A DNA stretch of 64,000 nt from contig CBDFHJ010000005.1 of the NCBI GenBank assembly GCA_965247635.1, positions 25,238-89,237 of the forward strand, in the 5' to 3' direction. Shown here piece by piece: positions 18,356-27,194 of this stretch. Numbering within the stretch: position 1 is the first letter of the stretch; each line of letters opens with the position of its first letter. The notes beneath the pieces are model-generated. The model ran no database searches. It was not told where the DNA came from and worked only from the letters and a program-made list of their open reading frames with translations. The position numbers and the translations under genes were made by a program. The DNA is from CBDFHJ01 sp965247635. GTDB taxonomy: Bacteria > Chloroflexota > Dehalococcoidia > Lucifugimonadales > Australimonadaceae.

Positions 18356-19846
18356 TCACTCCACCGTTTGGCCGTAGACCTCGGTGTCTGAGTGGAAGGA
18401 GAACCAACCGAACCAGAATGCCATGTGCGTGGGAATGCGCGCGAGCTTCAGGGAAGGGTCGCGCTCGCTCACCAGGGCCTCCTCGGTTACCGTCCACAGC
18501 GCGCCCGCAGAGCTGGCCAGCACAGTGGGCACCGTAGCCTTGCCGGCATCGCTGGCGGTCAACTCAAACTCGTGTCCCTGCCGTTCGTAGGCCCTGGCTG
18601 CCTGGGTTGAGGCCGAGCTGATGACCACGATATCGGTGCCACCGAGCACGTCGTTGACCACCCTTGCTTGCTGGAGGGCCGACACCGGGTAGGCTTTGAA
18701 TTCCGATCCGACGCCGACGCCGAGCACCACATCCTTGGCCTCCAGCACCGCACTCCGAGGCGGCACGGGGAACATCGTGTTGGGCGAGTTGAAGTAACTG
18801 TAGTAGATAGAGGAAGGGCGGGACTCGGGCACGTAGAAGTCTGGCTCGTAGATCCCGGTCTCCCGGGAGATAACGGTCGTGTCGGGGTGTTCGGCCAGCC
18901 AGGCGCTCCACGTGGTCAGCTCCACGGGATAGAGCTGGAGCATGATGCCGCTGTCAGCCAAGGGACCGATCACCGGCTCGCCCGTGAACTGGTTCCAGAG
19001 GGAGTTGGTGGTGCGGTCGTACATCACCTTGTTGCTTCGGTACAACAGGCCGGATGTCCCAAAGGTGGTCGGTTCTCCGTTGATTTTGGCGGAATACACG
19101 ATTCCGGCGCCGCACAGCGTTCAGTAGGCAAGGGCGATGGGCTCACCCCCAAGCGTGTCATTCGCCATCTCGTGGGCGTTCACGATCCGTAGAGGGTAGG
19201 CCCTGTGCTCGCCGTTGATGGACACACCGAACACCCGGTCGTCAGCCAGGATGTAGTCGGCTTCCTCGGGTGCCAGCGGGATCGGGTCTTGAATGTCGGG
19301 GATGCCGTCCGGGGCCACGCCACCCCATACCAGCTCGGTCACGTCTACGCGGGACTCCCCGGTTATGGCCGGCGCCAGGAACAGTGCGAAGCGGGGGTCG
19401 ATGAGTACCAGCAAGTTGATCTTCCACCGCACGTAGCCCTCTGGAGGCTGGTAGTCCGCCAGGTTGTTGCCCAGCCACTCCATCCACTGGTCCCAGGCCA
19501 GCAGCCCGCCCCGGATCTGCTGGCCGGTGAGCTGGGTAAGGGTGACCTCTATCTCTGCTACGACTTCTTCCGACGGAGCGAAACGCAGGTACTCCATGAT
19601 GACCGGGACCAAGGAGGTGACGTTATGGTCCCGCGCCTCCTCCAGCGCTTGTAGCGTTAGCTGGGGGGGATGGTTGATGCCGGAGAAGATGCGGAACATG
19701 GCTGATTCCGCGTCGAAGTCTGGCGTGGGCGACGGGGTGGGTGTGGGGGTCGCGGAGGTCCCGCAGGCAGCAATCAGCAGCGCTATGACGAGCAGTGCGC
19801 TGGTGCCGACGACGGCGAAGGATACTCGGCGGAATGGCATTGGCAC
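18356..19846 (-). CDS. DUF3179 lipoprotein, predicted selenoprotein (in-frame TGA read as Sec242)
   Basis: Two consecutive ORFs in the same frame, 19846-19121 and 19120-18356, separated only by a TGA at 19123-19121. Read through, they give a 496-residue DUF3179 protein. It has a lipobox ALLIAAC (Cys28), a Thr/Pro linker, a HEAT-like region, and then the DUF3179 core with YPLRIVNAHEMANDTLGG EPIALAY-U-TLC-GAGIVYSAK. Relatives carry Y-C-x-L-C at this point, so the TGA falls exactly on the first Cys of a C-x-x-C pair, giving U242-T-L-C245. A second, related half follows (FKAYPVSALQQARVVNDVLGG). A SECIS-like hairpin lies directly downstream. DUF3179 function is unknown; a thiol/selenol redox or metal-binding role on the outer face of the membrane is inference. 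The alternative is a nonsense mutation. Confidence 0.75.
19090..19106 (-). promoter_or_regulatory. Candidate bacterial SECIS hairpin, DUF3179 gene
   Basis: On the minus strand CGGAAU-CGUGU-AUUCCG forms a perfect 6-bp stem with a 5-nt loop. The loop G is 22 nt after the TGA, inside the 16-37 nt window known for bacterial SECIS, and the loop contains GU as SelB sites usually do. The loop is the same as in the second candidate at 60154-60170. Confidence 0.65.
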
Positions 19847-19955
19847 CTGTGTCCCTTGTACGTGTATACCTTGTACGTGCAGCGGGGGGTGGCCGGTTCC
19901 ACCCCTGACGGGCGCTCCCTGGGCATTTGGGCCGCAGCCATGCTTGAGAAGAGCA

Positions 19956-20756
19956 CTAGGCGGCGGCCTCGCTTAACGCGGCGTACTGCTCCGGCGTCAG
20001 GCGCCAGCCGGAGGCGGCGCAGTTCTCCTCCACCCTGTGGACACGGTTGGTCTGCGGGATGGTGATGACCTGAGGGTGGTTGACGCACCAGGCCAGCAGG
20101 ACCTGGGCTCTGGTCTTACCCGTGGCGGCGCACACTTCGTCCAACACCTGGGCCAGACGCGGCCGGGCACGCAGCTCTCCATCCATCCTCCCCATGGCCA
20201 GGGGGCTGTAGGCGACGACCGTCACCTGGTGTTCCTCGCAGTAGGGCAGGAGCTCCCTTTCGATAGCGCGGTCGAAGAGGCTGTAGCTCACTTGGTTGGA
20301 GACGACCGGATGCGCCCCTAGCGCCTGCTGGGCCTCCTGGAGCTGCTGGACCGAGAAGTTGCTTACGCCGATGTAGCGTACCCTGCCGAGGTGCAATAGC
20401 TCCTCCATCGCCCGCATCGTGTCCTCGATGGGTATGCGGGGGTTCGGCCAGTGCACCTGGTACAAGTCTATATGGTCGGTGCCAAGCCGTTTCATGCTGC
20501 CCTCCGCCGCCTTGAGCACGTCTTTGTACGCCAGGTTGCCCGGTGAGACCTTGGTGGCGATGAAGTAGTCGGCGCGCCCGCCACGGATGGCGCGGCCCAC
20601 GCGCTCCTCCGTGTGGTAGTTCTCCGCCGTGTCGATGTGCGATCCGCCCAGCTCGAGGCTCCGGCGGATGACCTCGGGGTCGCCGCTGTACTTCCAGGTG
20701 CCCAGGCCGATCTCCGGCACCATTTCGCCGGTGCTCCCCAACCGCTTGAACTCCAT
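19956..20756 (-). CDS. Aldo/keto reductase
   Basis: 266 residues. ATG 20756 is preferred over GTG 20762 because GAGG lies about 6 nt upstream of it. NAD(P)H-dependent carbonyl reduction in the cytoplasm. The catalytic tetrad Asp42, Tyr47, Lys69, His102 is visible (HIDTAENY, IATKV, YQVHW). The NADP-binding end is VITIPQTNRVHRVEENCAA. It resembles 2,5-diketo-gluconate reductase-like AKRs. Substrate cannot be assigned. It lies upstream of the DUF3179 gene, on the same strand, with a 109-bp gap. Confidence 0.9.
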   Translation of the reverse strand: MEFKRLGSTGEMVPEIGLGTWKYSGDPEVIRRSLELGGSHIDTAENYHTEERVGRAIRGGRADYFIATKVSPGNLAYKDVLKAAEGSMKRLGTDHIDLYQVHWPNPRIPIEDTMRAMEELLHLGRVRYIGVSNFSVQQLQEAQQALGAHPVVSNQVSYSLFDRAIERELLPYCEEHQVTVVAYSPLAMGRMDGELRARPRLAQVLDEVCAATGKTRAQVLLAWCVNHPQVITIPQTNRVHRVEENCAASGWRLTPEQYAALSEAAA

Positions 20757-20807
20757 ATTCACCTCTTCGTCCAGGGCCTGAGAACTATGCTTCCGAGGCC
20801 AGGCTCG

Positions 20808-20951
20808 GCTTACTAGCGGGCAGTCCGGAAAGCAGTTTCACATCTTGTCACCCTGAGTCCGCCTGCGGCGGACGAAGGGTCTCTCGGGTGAGAGATTCTT
20901 CGTCCCGATTGCATCGGGACTCAGAATGACAGGAACTTTGTGGACTAAGCG
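20808..20951 (-). repeat. Dispersed MITE-like palindromic repeat, copy 1
   Basis: In reverse orientation it matches the repeats at 38532-38627 and 57845-57978. Shared pieces are CTTAGT(CC) ends, GTCATTCTGAG, CTCAGGGTGACAA, and CGGAC near the far end. Internal stems include GTCCGCCTGCGGCGGAC and CCCGATTGCATCGGG. There is no coding capacity. The remainder of this 350-bp gap holds only the tldD leader. Confidence 0.75.
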
Positions 20952-21113
20952 CGAGCTACCCAGGCCAGGGCCGCGGGAACCGTATCACCTCAGCGCGTTG
21001 GAGTGCCACCCCCGCCGGACGCAGCCGTATCGTCCAGCCTCCGGGCGTCCCGATTGATTGCGTGGCCCGCATTAGGTAGACTGCCCGTCAAGCTTCCCCT
21101 GGAGTGATGGCCA

Positions 21114-22499
21114 ATGCCTGACGACGACGCCCTCCGCGACCGCATCGAGGACGCCCTGCGCGGCCAGGACGCGGAGTACATAGAGGTCCGCGTGGAGCAA
21201 GCCGAATCGAGCCAGGTCCGGTATCGAGGCCGCGAGCTTGAGGAGGTCAGCCGCAGCAGTAACCGGGGTGGGAGCGTCCGCGCGCTGGCCGGTGGGGGCT
21301 GGGGCTTCGTGTGCTTCAACGACGTGAGCGACCTTGCCGGCAAGGTGGGCCTGGCCGTTCGGCATGCCAGGCTCGTGGGCGGTGAGCGCATCGTCTTGGC
21401 GGATGTCCCGCCGGTGGTCGAGTCGGTGCCCACCACCGTGCGTAAGGATCCCCTAGCGCTCTCGCTTCAGGAGAAGAAGGACGTTCTTGACCAGTACGTG
21501 GAGACTATGATGGGCGTGCCGCAGGTGCAAAGCTGTACCGTGGCCTATGGCGACGGTCGCAGGCGCGTCGTCTTCGCAAGCTCCGTGGGGTCGTACATCG
21601 AGCAGGAGCGGATCGATATCTCGCTCCGCTTGAGCGCCATGGCCCGGGATGGCGCCGAGGTTCAGCAAGACGGCGTGAGCCTGGGGAGCCTGGGGGACTT
21701 TGGCGCCATTGAAGGCTTGCATCAGCAGGCCCAGGAGGTGGCGGAAAAGGCCGTGGCCCTTCTGAAGGCGCCGCAGGCCCCCGGCGGCGAAACGACGGTG
21801 GTCCTGGACCCCATCCTTGCCGGGGTCTTTATCCACGAAGCCTTTGGCCATCTTTCTGAAGCGGACCACGTCTACGCGAACCCCCGCATGCAGGAAATCA
21901 TGGTCCTGGGCAGAAAGTTCGGCGGCGAACACCTGAACGTGGTGGACGGCGCCTCCGTTCCCGGCCTGCGCGGCTCCTACAAGTACGACGACGAGGGCGT
22001 CGAAGCCGGGCGCTCCCAGCTGATTCACGAGGGCGTGCTCGTGGGCCGCCTGCACTCACGGGAGACGGCGGCGAAGCTGGGCGAGGCCCTCACGGGCAAC
22101 GCCCGGGCCATCACCTACCGCTTTCCACCCATCGTCCGGATGACGAACACCTTTATCGAGCCCGGCACGGCCACACCGGAGGACATCTTCGCCGATGTGA
22201 AGGAGGGCGTGTACGCCCGCAACTGGTACGGGGGCATGACCAGCATGGAGATGTTCACCTTCTCCGCCGGCGAGGCGTACATGGTCCGTAATGGACGGAT
22301 AGAGGAGTTGGTCCGGCCGGTGATGCTCTCCGGCAACTTGTTTACCACGTTGCGAAACCTTGACGCTATCGCCAACGACCTGGACATGAACCAGGGCGGG
22401 GGTTGCGGTAAGGCCGGCCAGAGCCCCTTGCCGGTCTCCAACGGCAGTCCTCACATCCGCATCCGCAACTGTCTGGTGGGAGGGAACGGCCATTCCTGA
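21114..22499 (+). CDS. tldD: TldD metalloprotease subunit
   Basis: 461 residues, the usual length. Catalytic subunit of the TldD/TldE zinc protease, which degrades unfolded or modified peptides in the cytoplasm. The zinc motif HEAFGH is at residues 241-246, and the conserved C-terminal CGKAGQSPLPVSNGSP is present. The ATG at 21114 is preceded by CCCCTGGAGTG, about 9 nt away. It overlaps or abuts tldE, which encodes its partner, as is typical. Confidence 0.95.
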   Translation: MPDDDALRDRIEDALRGQDAEYIEVRVEQAESSQVRYRGRELEEVSRSSNRGGSVRALAGGGWGFVCFNDVSDLAGKVGLAVRHARLVGGERIVLADVPPVVESVPTTVRKDPLALSLQEKKDVLDQYVETMMGVPQVQSCTVAYGDGRRRVVFASSVGSYIEQERIDISLRLSAMARDGAEVQQDGVSLGSLGDFGAIEGLHQQAQEVAEKAVALLKAPQAPGGETTVVLDPILAGVFIHEAFGHLSEADHVYANPRMQEIMVLGRKFGGEHLNVVDGASVPGLRGSYKYDDEGVEAGRSQLIHEGVLVGRLHSRETAAKLGEALTGNARAITYRFPPIVRMTNTFIEPGTATPEDIFADVKEGVYARNWYGGMTSMEMFTFSAGEAYMVRNGRIEELVRPVMLSGNLFTTLRNLDAIANDLDMNQGGGCGKAGQSPLPVSNGSPHIRIRNCLVGGNGHS

Positions 22500-22524
22500 C
22501 CGTATTCTGGAGAAGGCTAGACGG

Positions 22525-23799
22525 GTGGCCGAGCAGGCGGAGGTCTTTCACGTCAGCCGCGTGGAGACACCCGTCCACTTCGAGGCCAACCGCCTCAAGT
22601 CCATCGAGACGCGTGAGGCGACAGGCGCCGCCCTCCGTCTGGTTGAAAACGGGCGCGTCGGCTTTAGCTCCTCCACCGACCTTGACCGGCCGGACGACCT
22701 AGTCCAATCGGCGCTGGAGACAGTCTCCTTCGGTGCAGAAGCCCGGTTTGAGCTCCCCGGCCCCGCCGAGTACCCGGAAGTGCCGGTCTACGACGATGCT
22801 GTCGAGCAAGCGTCGCTGGAGGAGATGGTCCACCTCGGACAACAGGTTGTAGACGCCGTCCGGGCCTACTCCGACGAGGTCCAGGTGGAGGGGTCGGTCA
22901 CCCGAGATCTCTCTACCATCACGCTTCTCAACAGCTCGGGCGGGCACGTCCAGTACACCAAGACGACCTACAGCCTGGGGTTCGAGGGAACGCTCATCCG
23001 GGGCGAGGACATGCTCTTTGTCTTCGACTCCCAGAGCTCGTGCCACCCGATAGTCGATGCCGCGCCAGTGACCGACTCCATACTCCGTCAGCTAGAGCAG
23101 GCCAAAGAAACGGCCAACCCCGACAGCGGGTCTATGCCGGTCATCTTTATGCCCACCGCCGTGGCGAGCGTGTTTCTTTCGCCCCTGCTGTCGGGGTTCA
23201 ACGGCAAGACGGTGCTGCAAGGCACCTCACCCCTGGGGGGCAGGTTGGGCGAGCGGGTCGTGGACGAACGCTTCACGCTCACCGACGACCCAACTCAGCC
23301 GTACGTCCCCCGCAGCCGCGTGAGCGACGACGAAGGCATTCCGAGCCGTCGGCTGCCCCTCATCGAGCAAGGCGTCGCCGCGAACTTCCTCTACGACCTG
23401 CAAACGGCGGGACAGGCGGGCACCGTAAGCACCGGTAGCGGCGAACGCGGGTTGGGGTCGTTGCCTGGTCCGTCGAGCAGCGTCCTGATGGTGGAGGAAG
23501 GAAACGCCACCTGGGAGGACCTGCTGGCCGAGGTGGATAACGGTCTTGTCGTGGAGCGGTTGCTTGGCGCGGGCCAGAGTAATATTCTTGGAGGCGACTT
23601 CAACGCGAACGTGCTGCTCGGTTACCTGGTAGAGCAGGGCCGACTGGTAGGTCGGGTGAAAAACACGATGGTTTCGGGAAACGCGTACCAGGCGTTGAAT
23701 CACCTTATCGGCATCGAGCGTCAGGGCAAGTGGGTCGGCGGCGGGCTGTATGCTCCAAGCATCGCCTGCGCCGGGATTGGCGTGGCCAGCAAGCGGTAA
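22525..23799 (+). CDS. tldE: TldE/PmbA protease partner subunit
   Basis: At least 424 residues. It lacks HExxxH, as TldE does, and has the C-terminal VKNTMVSGNAYQALN region of PmbA. The start is unclear. GTG 22525 has GGAGAAGG about 9 nt upstream. The frame is open further upstream and the helix IPDRILEKARR before it looks native, so translation could begin at an ATT at 22492 behind GGAGGG, overlapping the tldD stop. Coupled to tldD. Confidence 0.92.
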   Translation: MAEQAEVFHVSRVETPVHFEANRLKSIETREATGAALRLVENGRVGFSSSTDLDRPDDLVQSALETVSFGAEARFELPGPAEYPEVPVYDDAVEQASLEEMVHLGQQVVDAVRAYSDEVQVEGSVTRDLSTITLLNSSGGHVQYTKTTYSLGFEGTLIRGEDMLFVFDSQSSCHPIVDAAPVTDSILRQLEQAKETANPDSGSMPVIFMPTAVASVFLSPLLSGFNGKTVLQGTSPLGGRLGERVVDERFTLTDDPTQPYVPRSRVSDDEGIPSRRLPLIEQGVAANFLYDLQTAGQAGTVSTGSGERGLGSLPGPSSSVLMVEEGNATWEDLLAEVDNGLVVERLLGAGQSNILGGDFNANVLLGYLVEQGRLVGRVKNTMVSGNAYQALNHLIGIERQGKWVGGGLYAPSIACAGIGVASKR

Positions 23800-23812
23800 G
23801 GGACGACACCGT

Positions 23813-24745
23813 ATGGAGCCAGAGAACCTCTCAGCAGCGTTGGACCTTGGGCCACAGTCCCTAAAGGCTTCAGACCTGCTCTTTCTGAGCGGCCTGGTCT
23901 CGACGGAGATGGATGAGGTTCGGGCCTGGTGGGAAGGGCTCCCGGCCCTGCGCCGAGTACAGATCACCTCTCGGCTGGTAGAAATAGCCGAAGAGAACGC
24001 CGACTTGGACTTTCACACCTTCTTCTGCTACTGCGTCAACGACCCGGATCCAATGACCCGTCAACAGGCCATTGGTGGCCTCTGGGAATCGGAAGACCGG
24101 TCTATCATTCCCCTTCTAGTGGACCGTTTGGCCAACGATGATCATGTGAACGTCCGCGCGGCCGCCGCCTTGGGGCTGGGGCAGTTTGCCCTGCTGGCCC
24201 AGCAAGGCAAACTGCTACCGAGGGATGGAGCGCGGGTGTGGCAGGTGCTCCGCGAAGTGCTCTGCAAGGGTGATGAGCAACTCACCGTGCGCCGCAGGGC
24301 GCTGGAGTCGGCCAGCGCGTTCTCCTTTGAGGAAGTAAGCGAGTGGGTGATGTGGGGCTATCGGAGCGAGGACTCCGGCCTGCGACAGAGCGCGCTGTGC
24401 GCCATGGGCCGTAGCTGCGATAGCTTGTGGTTGCCGCTCATCCTCCGAGAGATGCGCAACGGCGACCCAGCCATGCGCTACGAAGCGGCCAACGCGTGCC
24501 GCGAAATGGGGGACGACGAGGCGGTGCCCCATTTGGCGACCCTCGTAGACGACGACGACGACCCCCAGGTGCAGCTATCGGCCATCCAGGCCCTGGGGAG
24601 CATTGGCGGTGCGCACGCCAAGAAGCTACTTAGACTTTACGCTCGCTCCTTCGCGAGCGACGATAACGTTCGAGAGGCCGCTGAAATCGCGCTGGAGATG
24701 ACCGAGCTGGAGGAGATGCCCGTCCGTTTTCGGATGGCCCATTGA
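23813..24745 (+). CDS. HEAT-repeat (PBS-lyase-like) protein
   Basis: 310 residues, starting at ATG 23813, 13 bp after tldE, so it is probably in the tldDE operon. Several HEAT-like helical pairs are visible: MTRQQAIGGLWESEDRSIIP, VNVRAAAALGLGQFA, LRQSALCAMGRSCDSLWLP, MRYEAANACREMGDDEAVPH and VQLSAIQALGSIGG. These scaffolds mediate protein-protein contacts. No enzymatic motif and no TM segment were seen. A role with TldD/TldE is possible but only from position. Confidence 0.85.
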   Translation: MEPENLSAALDLGPQSLKASDLLFLSGLVSTEMDEVRAWWEGLPALRRVQITSRLVEIAEENADLDFHTFFCYCVNDPDPMTRQQAIGGLWESEDRSIIPLLVDRLANDDHVNVRAAAALGLGQFALLAQQGKLLPRDGARVWQVLREVLCKGDEQLTVRRRALESASAFSFEEVSEWVMWGYRSEDSGLRQSALCAMGRSCDSLWLPLILREMRNGDPAMRYEAANACREMGDDEAVPHLATLVDDDDDPQVQLSAIQALGSIGGAHAKKLLRLYARSFASDDNVREAAEIALEMTELEEMPVRFRMAH

Positions 24746-24845
24746 CCGCCGGTGCTAGGCGGAGAACCCAGCCTCGGCAGACCGTCCAGGATGCCCGATC
24801 TACGGTCACCCGGTGGCGCCTACTTGTTTCACCGGATAGGTATGC

Positions 24846-25301
24846 ATGAGTCGAATACGCATTGAACAGGCCGTATCAGCCGGCGGCGTGGTGTACCGGG
24901 AAACGGAAACTGGGGTTGAGATAGCCCTGTGCGGCCGCCGCCGTCCACGCACTTGGAACCTCCCCAAAGGCACCCCTGATGCTGGAGAGACTTTGGAGCA
25001 GACGGCGTTGCGCGAGGTCCAAGAGGAGACGGGGCTTCAGGTGGAGGTGCGGGAGTCCCTTGGCGACATTACCTACTGGTTCAACTGGCCCCAGGAAAAC
25101 GTGCGCTACCACAAGACCGTCTACTTCTACTTGATGGAGGAGCGGGGTGGCTCCATCGAGCTCCACGACCCGGAGTTCGACGAGGTGCAGTGGTTCCAAG
25201 CGCAAGACGCCCTCAAAGCATTGACCTACACCAACGAAATCAACGTGGTGGAGCGGGCGCTGCACGCGCTGGCGCAACGAGGCGTCCATGACCGACACTG
25301 A
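24846..25301 (+). CDS. Nudix hydrolase
   Basis: 151 residues. A complete Nudix box lies at residues 42-64 (G42, E48, R56-E57, E60-E61, G63), so it should hydrolyse a nucleoside-diphosphate-linked substrate with Mg2+. The aromatic stretch YWFNWPQENVRYHKTVYFYL resembles diadenosine-polyphosphate or 8-oxo-dGTPase-like members. The 3' end overlaps the next gene by 14 bp, so they are translationally coupled. Confidence 0.92.
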   Translation: MSRIRIEQAVSAGGVVYRETETGVEIALCGRRRPRTWNLPKGTPDAGETLEQTALREVQEETGLQVEVRESLGDITYWFNWPQENVRYHKTVYFYLMEERGGSIELHDPEFDEVQWFQAQDALKALTYTNEINVVERALHALAQRGVHDRH

Positions 25302-25863
25302 CGTTGCCATTCGGGGCCGCAAGGTACTGCTGCGCGGCAAACGCCTTGAGGACGCCGAAGACGATTACCGTTGGCGCGCTGACGAAGAGCTGGCCGCGCT
25401 GGACGCCACCTCACCCCTGCGCATCTCCTTGCAGGAGTTCAGCAGGATGTACCAAGGGGAGATACGGTACCCCACCCCTTGGGTTCGTCGTTACGCCATC
25501 GACACCCACGACGGTAGCCACATCGGTAACTGCATGGTCTACGACATAGATACGGCTTCAGGAGCGGCTGAGCTTGGCATCATGGTGGGTGAGCGGGCGT
25601 ACTGGGACCAGGGCTACGGGGTCGACGCCATGGCCTGCATGATGGAGGAGGCGTTCAAGCTCCCCCCTTTGAAAAGGCTCTACCTCCACACCCTGGTGCG
25701 GAACCACCGGGCCCGGCGTGCCTTTGCCAAGTGTGGGTTCCGTGAAGTCCGCGAGGTGCGTCGGGGCAACCGAGACTTCGTCCGCATGGAAACCACGCGC
25801 GAGGAGTGGGAGGCCCTTCGGGCCACGCTGGTGGACCTATCGGAAGGAATTGAAGGGCGCTAG
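25288..25863 (+). CDS. GNAT family N-acetyltransferase
   Basis: 191 residues. The RimJ/RimL-like acetyl-CoA-dependent acetyltransferase fold is visible: AELGIMVGERAYWDQGYGVDA forms motif A (the Q-x-x-G-x-G/A type pyrophosphate loop), and LYLHTLVRNHRARRAFAKCG forms motif B. Substrate is unknown. It overlaps the preceding Nudix gene by 14 bp. Confidence 0.9.
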   Translation: MTDTDVAIRGRKVLLRGKRLEDAEDDYRWRADEELAALDATSPLRISLQEFSRMYQGEIRYPTPWVRRYAIDTHDGSHIGNCMVYDIDTASGAAELGIMVGERAYWDQGYGVDAMACMMEEAFKLPPLKRLYLHTLVRNHRARRAFAKCGFREVREVRRGNRDFVRMETTREEWEALRATLVDLSEGIEGR

Positions 25864-25935
25864 CGAAGCCCTCACCCATGGCCACCCTCCCTCAACCCGC
25901 TTCCCCCTGGATGGGAGGGGGTTTTGCAGTGGTTG

Positions 25936-26373
25936 CTAGTGCCGGGAAGGGAGGCTTACCAAGGCCTCTCCTGTGGTCGTCCGGACCCCGCTGCCGTTCT
26001 CTATCCACAGCTCACAGCGTGCCAAGTGCTGGCCACGCTCGCTCCACCGCTCCGTCACCACCCCGCGGCAGGTAAGAACGTCGTTTGGCGTGTCCATCTC
26101 CCGGTACCTCGCCGACAGCTCGAGCAGCCGCCCATCCAAGCCGATCCAGTCCGTAACCAACTGGCCCAGGAAAGCGCTTTTCAGCGCGCCGTGGACCACA
26201 ACGCCTGGCAGTCCTTGCGCCTGCGCGAACTCATGGTCGTAATGGATCTGGTAGTAGTCCCCCGACGCTCCGGCGTACATCACCAGCTGCTGCGTCGTGG
26301 GACGCCGCTCAAGGGAGGGAAGATGGTCCCCAACCTGGACGTCGTCGAAGCTGACCTGGGGTCGCATGGTCAT
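25936..26373 (-). CDS. MaoC-like (R)-enoyl-CoA hydratase
   Basis: 145 residues. Starts at the ATG at 26373, which overlaps the stop of the upstream gene as TGATG. A hotdog fold with the hydratase-2 motif: Asp39 and His44 in ASGDYYQIHYDHEFA. Hydrates enoyl-CoA thioesters, probably as a heterodimer with the next gene, which supplies the second hotdog. A longer open frame upstream to 26556 is an artefact. Confidence 0.88.
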   Translation of the reverse strand: MTMRPQVSFDDVQVGDHLPSLERRPTTQQLVMYAGASGDYYQIHYDHEFAQAQGLPGVVVHGALKSAFLGQLVTDWIGLDGRLLELSARYREMDTPNDVLTCRGVVTERWSERGQHLARCELWIENGSGVRTTTGEALVSLPSRH

Positions 26374-26828
26374 CACCGAGTGCGGATGATGGTGTTCTGC
26401 TGGACGGCCACGAGCTCCCCTTGCTGGTCGGTGTACTCCGTCACGTACTGCGCCAGGAGCATGGGGCCCAGCCGGCCAGTCCGCTCCGTGAGCGACTCCA
26501 GCCGCGTGACCGCGGTAAGCTCGGCGCCGGGACGGACTGGCGAATGGTATTTCCACGCGCTGCCCCCGTCGAGGACGCGTGGCAGCGTGTCGCCATCGGG
26601 GAGCGGTGGGATAGCTGGCGTTAGGGAGCGCAGGAAGGTGGGAGGCGCAATCAGCCCGCCATAAGGGGTCTCGCGGGCTGCCGTCTCGTCGTTGAACAGC
26701 GGGTTTGGGTCCCCGACGGCCCGCGCAAATCGCACGATGGCCCCGCGCTCAACCGTGCAGGGGCCCACGGACGTGGTGCTTGCCACGGCCGCGCGCATGG
26801 AGGGTGTGATGAGGCTGTCGGTGCTCAC
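26373..26828 (-). CDS. FAS1-like / MaoC N-terminal hotdog dehydratase subunit
   Basis: 151 residues. It matches the MaoC N-terminal dehydratase domain (FARAVGDPNPLFNDE..., then GGLIAPPTF), which usually pairs with a catalytic MaoC hotdog as in the downstream gene. Start/stop overlap with that gene indicates a fixed stoichiometry. Likely role: a beta-oxidation-like or 3-hydroxyacyl-thioester dehydration step. Confidence 0.88.
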   Translation of the reverse strand: MSTDSLITPSMRAAVASTTSVGPCTVERGAIVRFARAVGDPNPLFNDETAARETPYGGLIAPPTFLRSLTPAIPPLPDGDTLPRVLDGGSAWKYHSPVRPGAELTAVTRLESLTERTGRLGPMLLAQYVTEYTDQQGELVAVQQNTIIRTR

Positions 26829-26928
26829 GGTGACTGATTTCGTCTCGCGTCACGGGAGGGTAGGGGACGAATCGGGCAGTGTCAAGGCGAACTCCCGTCG
26901 TAGCATGGCGCAATGCTCGCGAAAAGTA

Positions 26929-26957
26929 TTGACAAGCGACCGGCTACTTGGTACTGT
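26929..26957 (+). promoter_or_regulatory. Strong sigma-70-type promoter
   Basis: Perfect -35 TTGACA (26929-26934), a 17-nt spacer and -10 TACTGT (26952-26957). It faces away from the MaoC pair and leads into a non-coding stretch that ends in a terminator. Confidence 0.7.
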
Positions 26958-26963
26958 CGCTGG

Positions 26964-27106
26964 GCTTGATCGTACGGCTCGCCCGAATGGTGGTAGGAAT
27001 CTAGCATCGCGATCCACTTAGGTACTGCGGTTTTGCTGGACCTCTCCAGTCCTTGAGAACCGAGTGCCCGCCTTATAAGCCCTTCCACAAGGAAGGGCTT
27101 ATTTAT
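26964..27106 (+). ncRNA. Candidate small RNA or attenuated leader
   Basis: A stretch of about 140 nt between a consensus promoter and an intrinsic terminator, with no ORF that has a ribosome binding site. It contains a small hairpin CTGGA-CCTC-TCCAG. It matches no RNA family I can recognise (not 6S, SRP or T-box by eye). It could also be the attenuated leader of the Nudix-like gene at 27195. Confidence 0.5.
27075..27106 (+). terminator. Intrinsic terminator
   Basis: Perfect 12-bp stem ATAAGCCCTTCC/GGAAGGGCTTAT with loop ACAA, followed by TTATT. The A/T-rich base and T tract suit bidirectional use. Confidence 0.85.
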
Positions 27107-27194
27107 TGAGCTTTCCAACCGTCCGCTTTGCTAGACTCGTAAGCGCACCGTAGAATTAAGCAGTTGGATGTAAGCGATCGGACAGAGGCGCCCT

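Noticed and set aside
19121..19123. Interpretation of the DUF3179 TGA as a plain nonsense mutation (pseudogene)
   Set aside because: Possible, but the downstream half shows no other stop or frameshift, the codon replaces a conserved Cys and a SECIS-like hairpin follows, so read-through is preferred.
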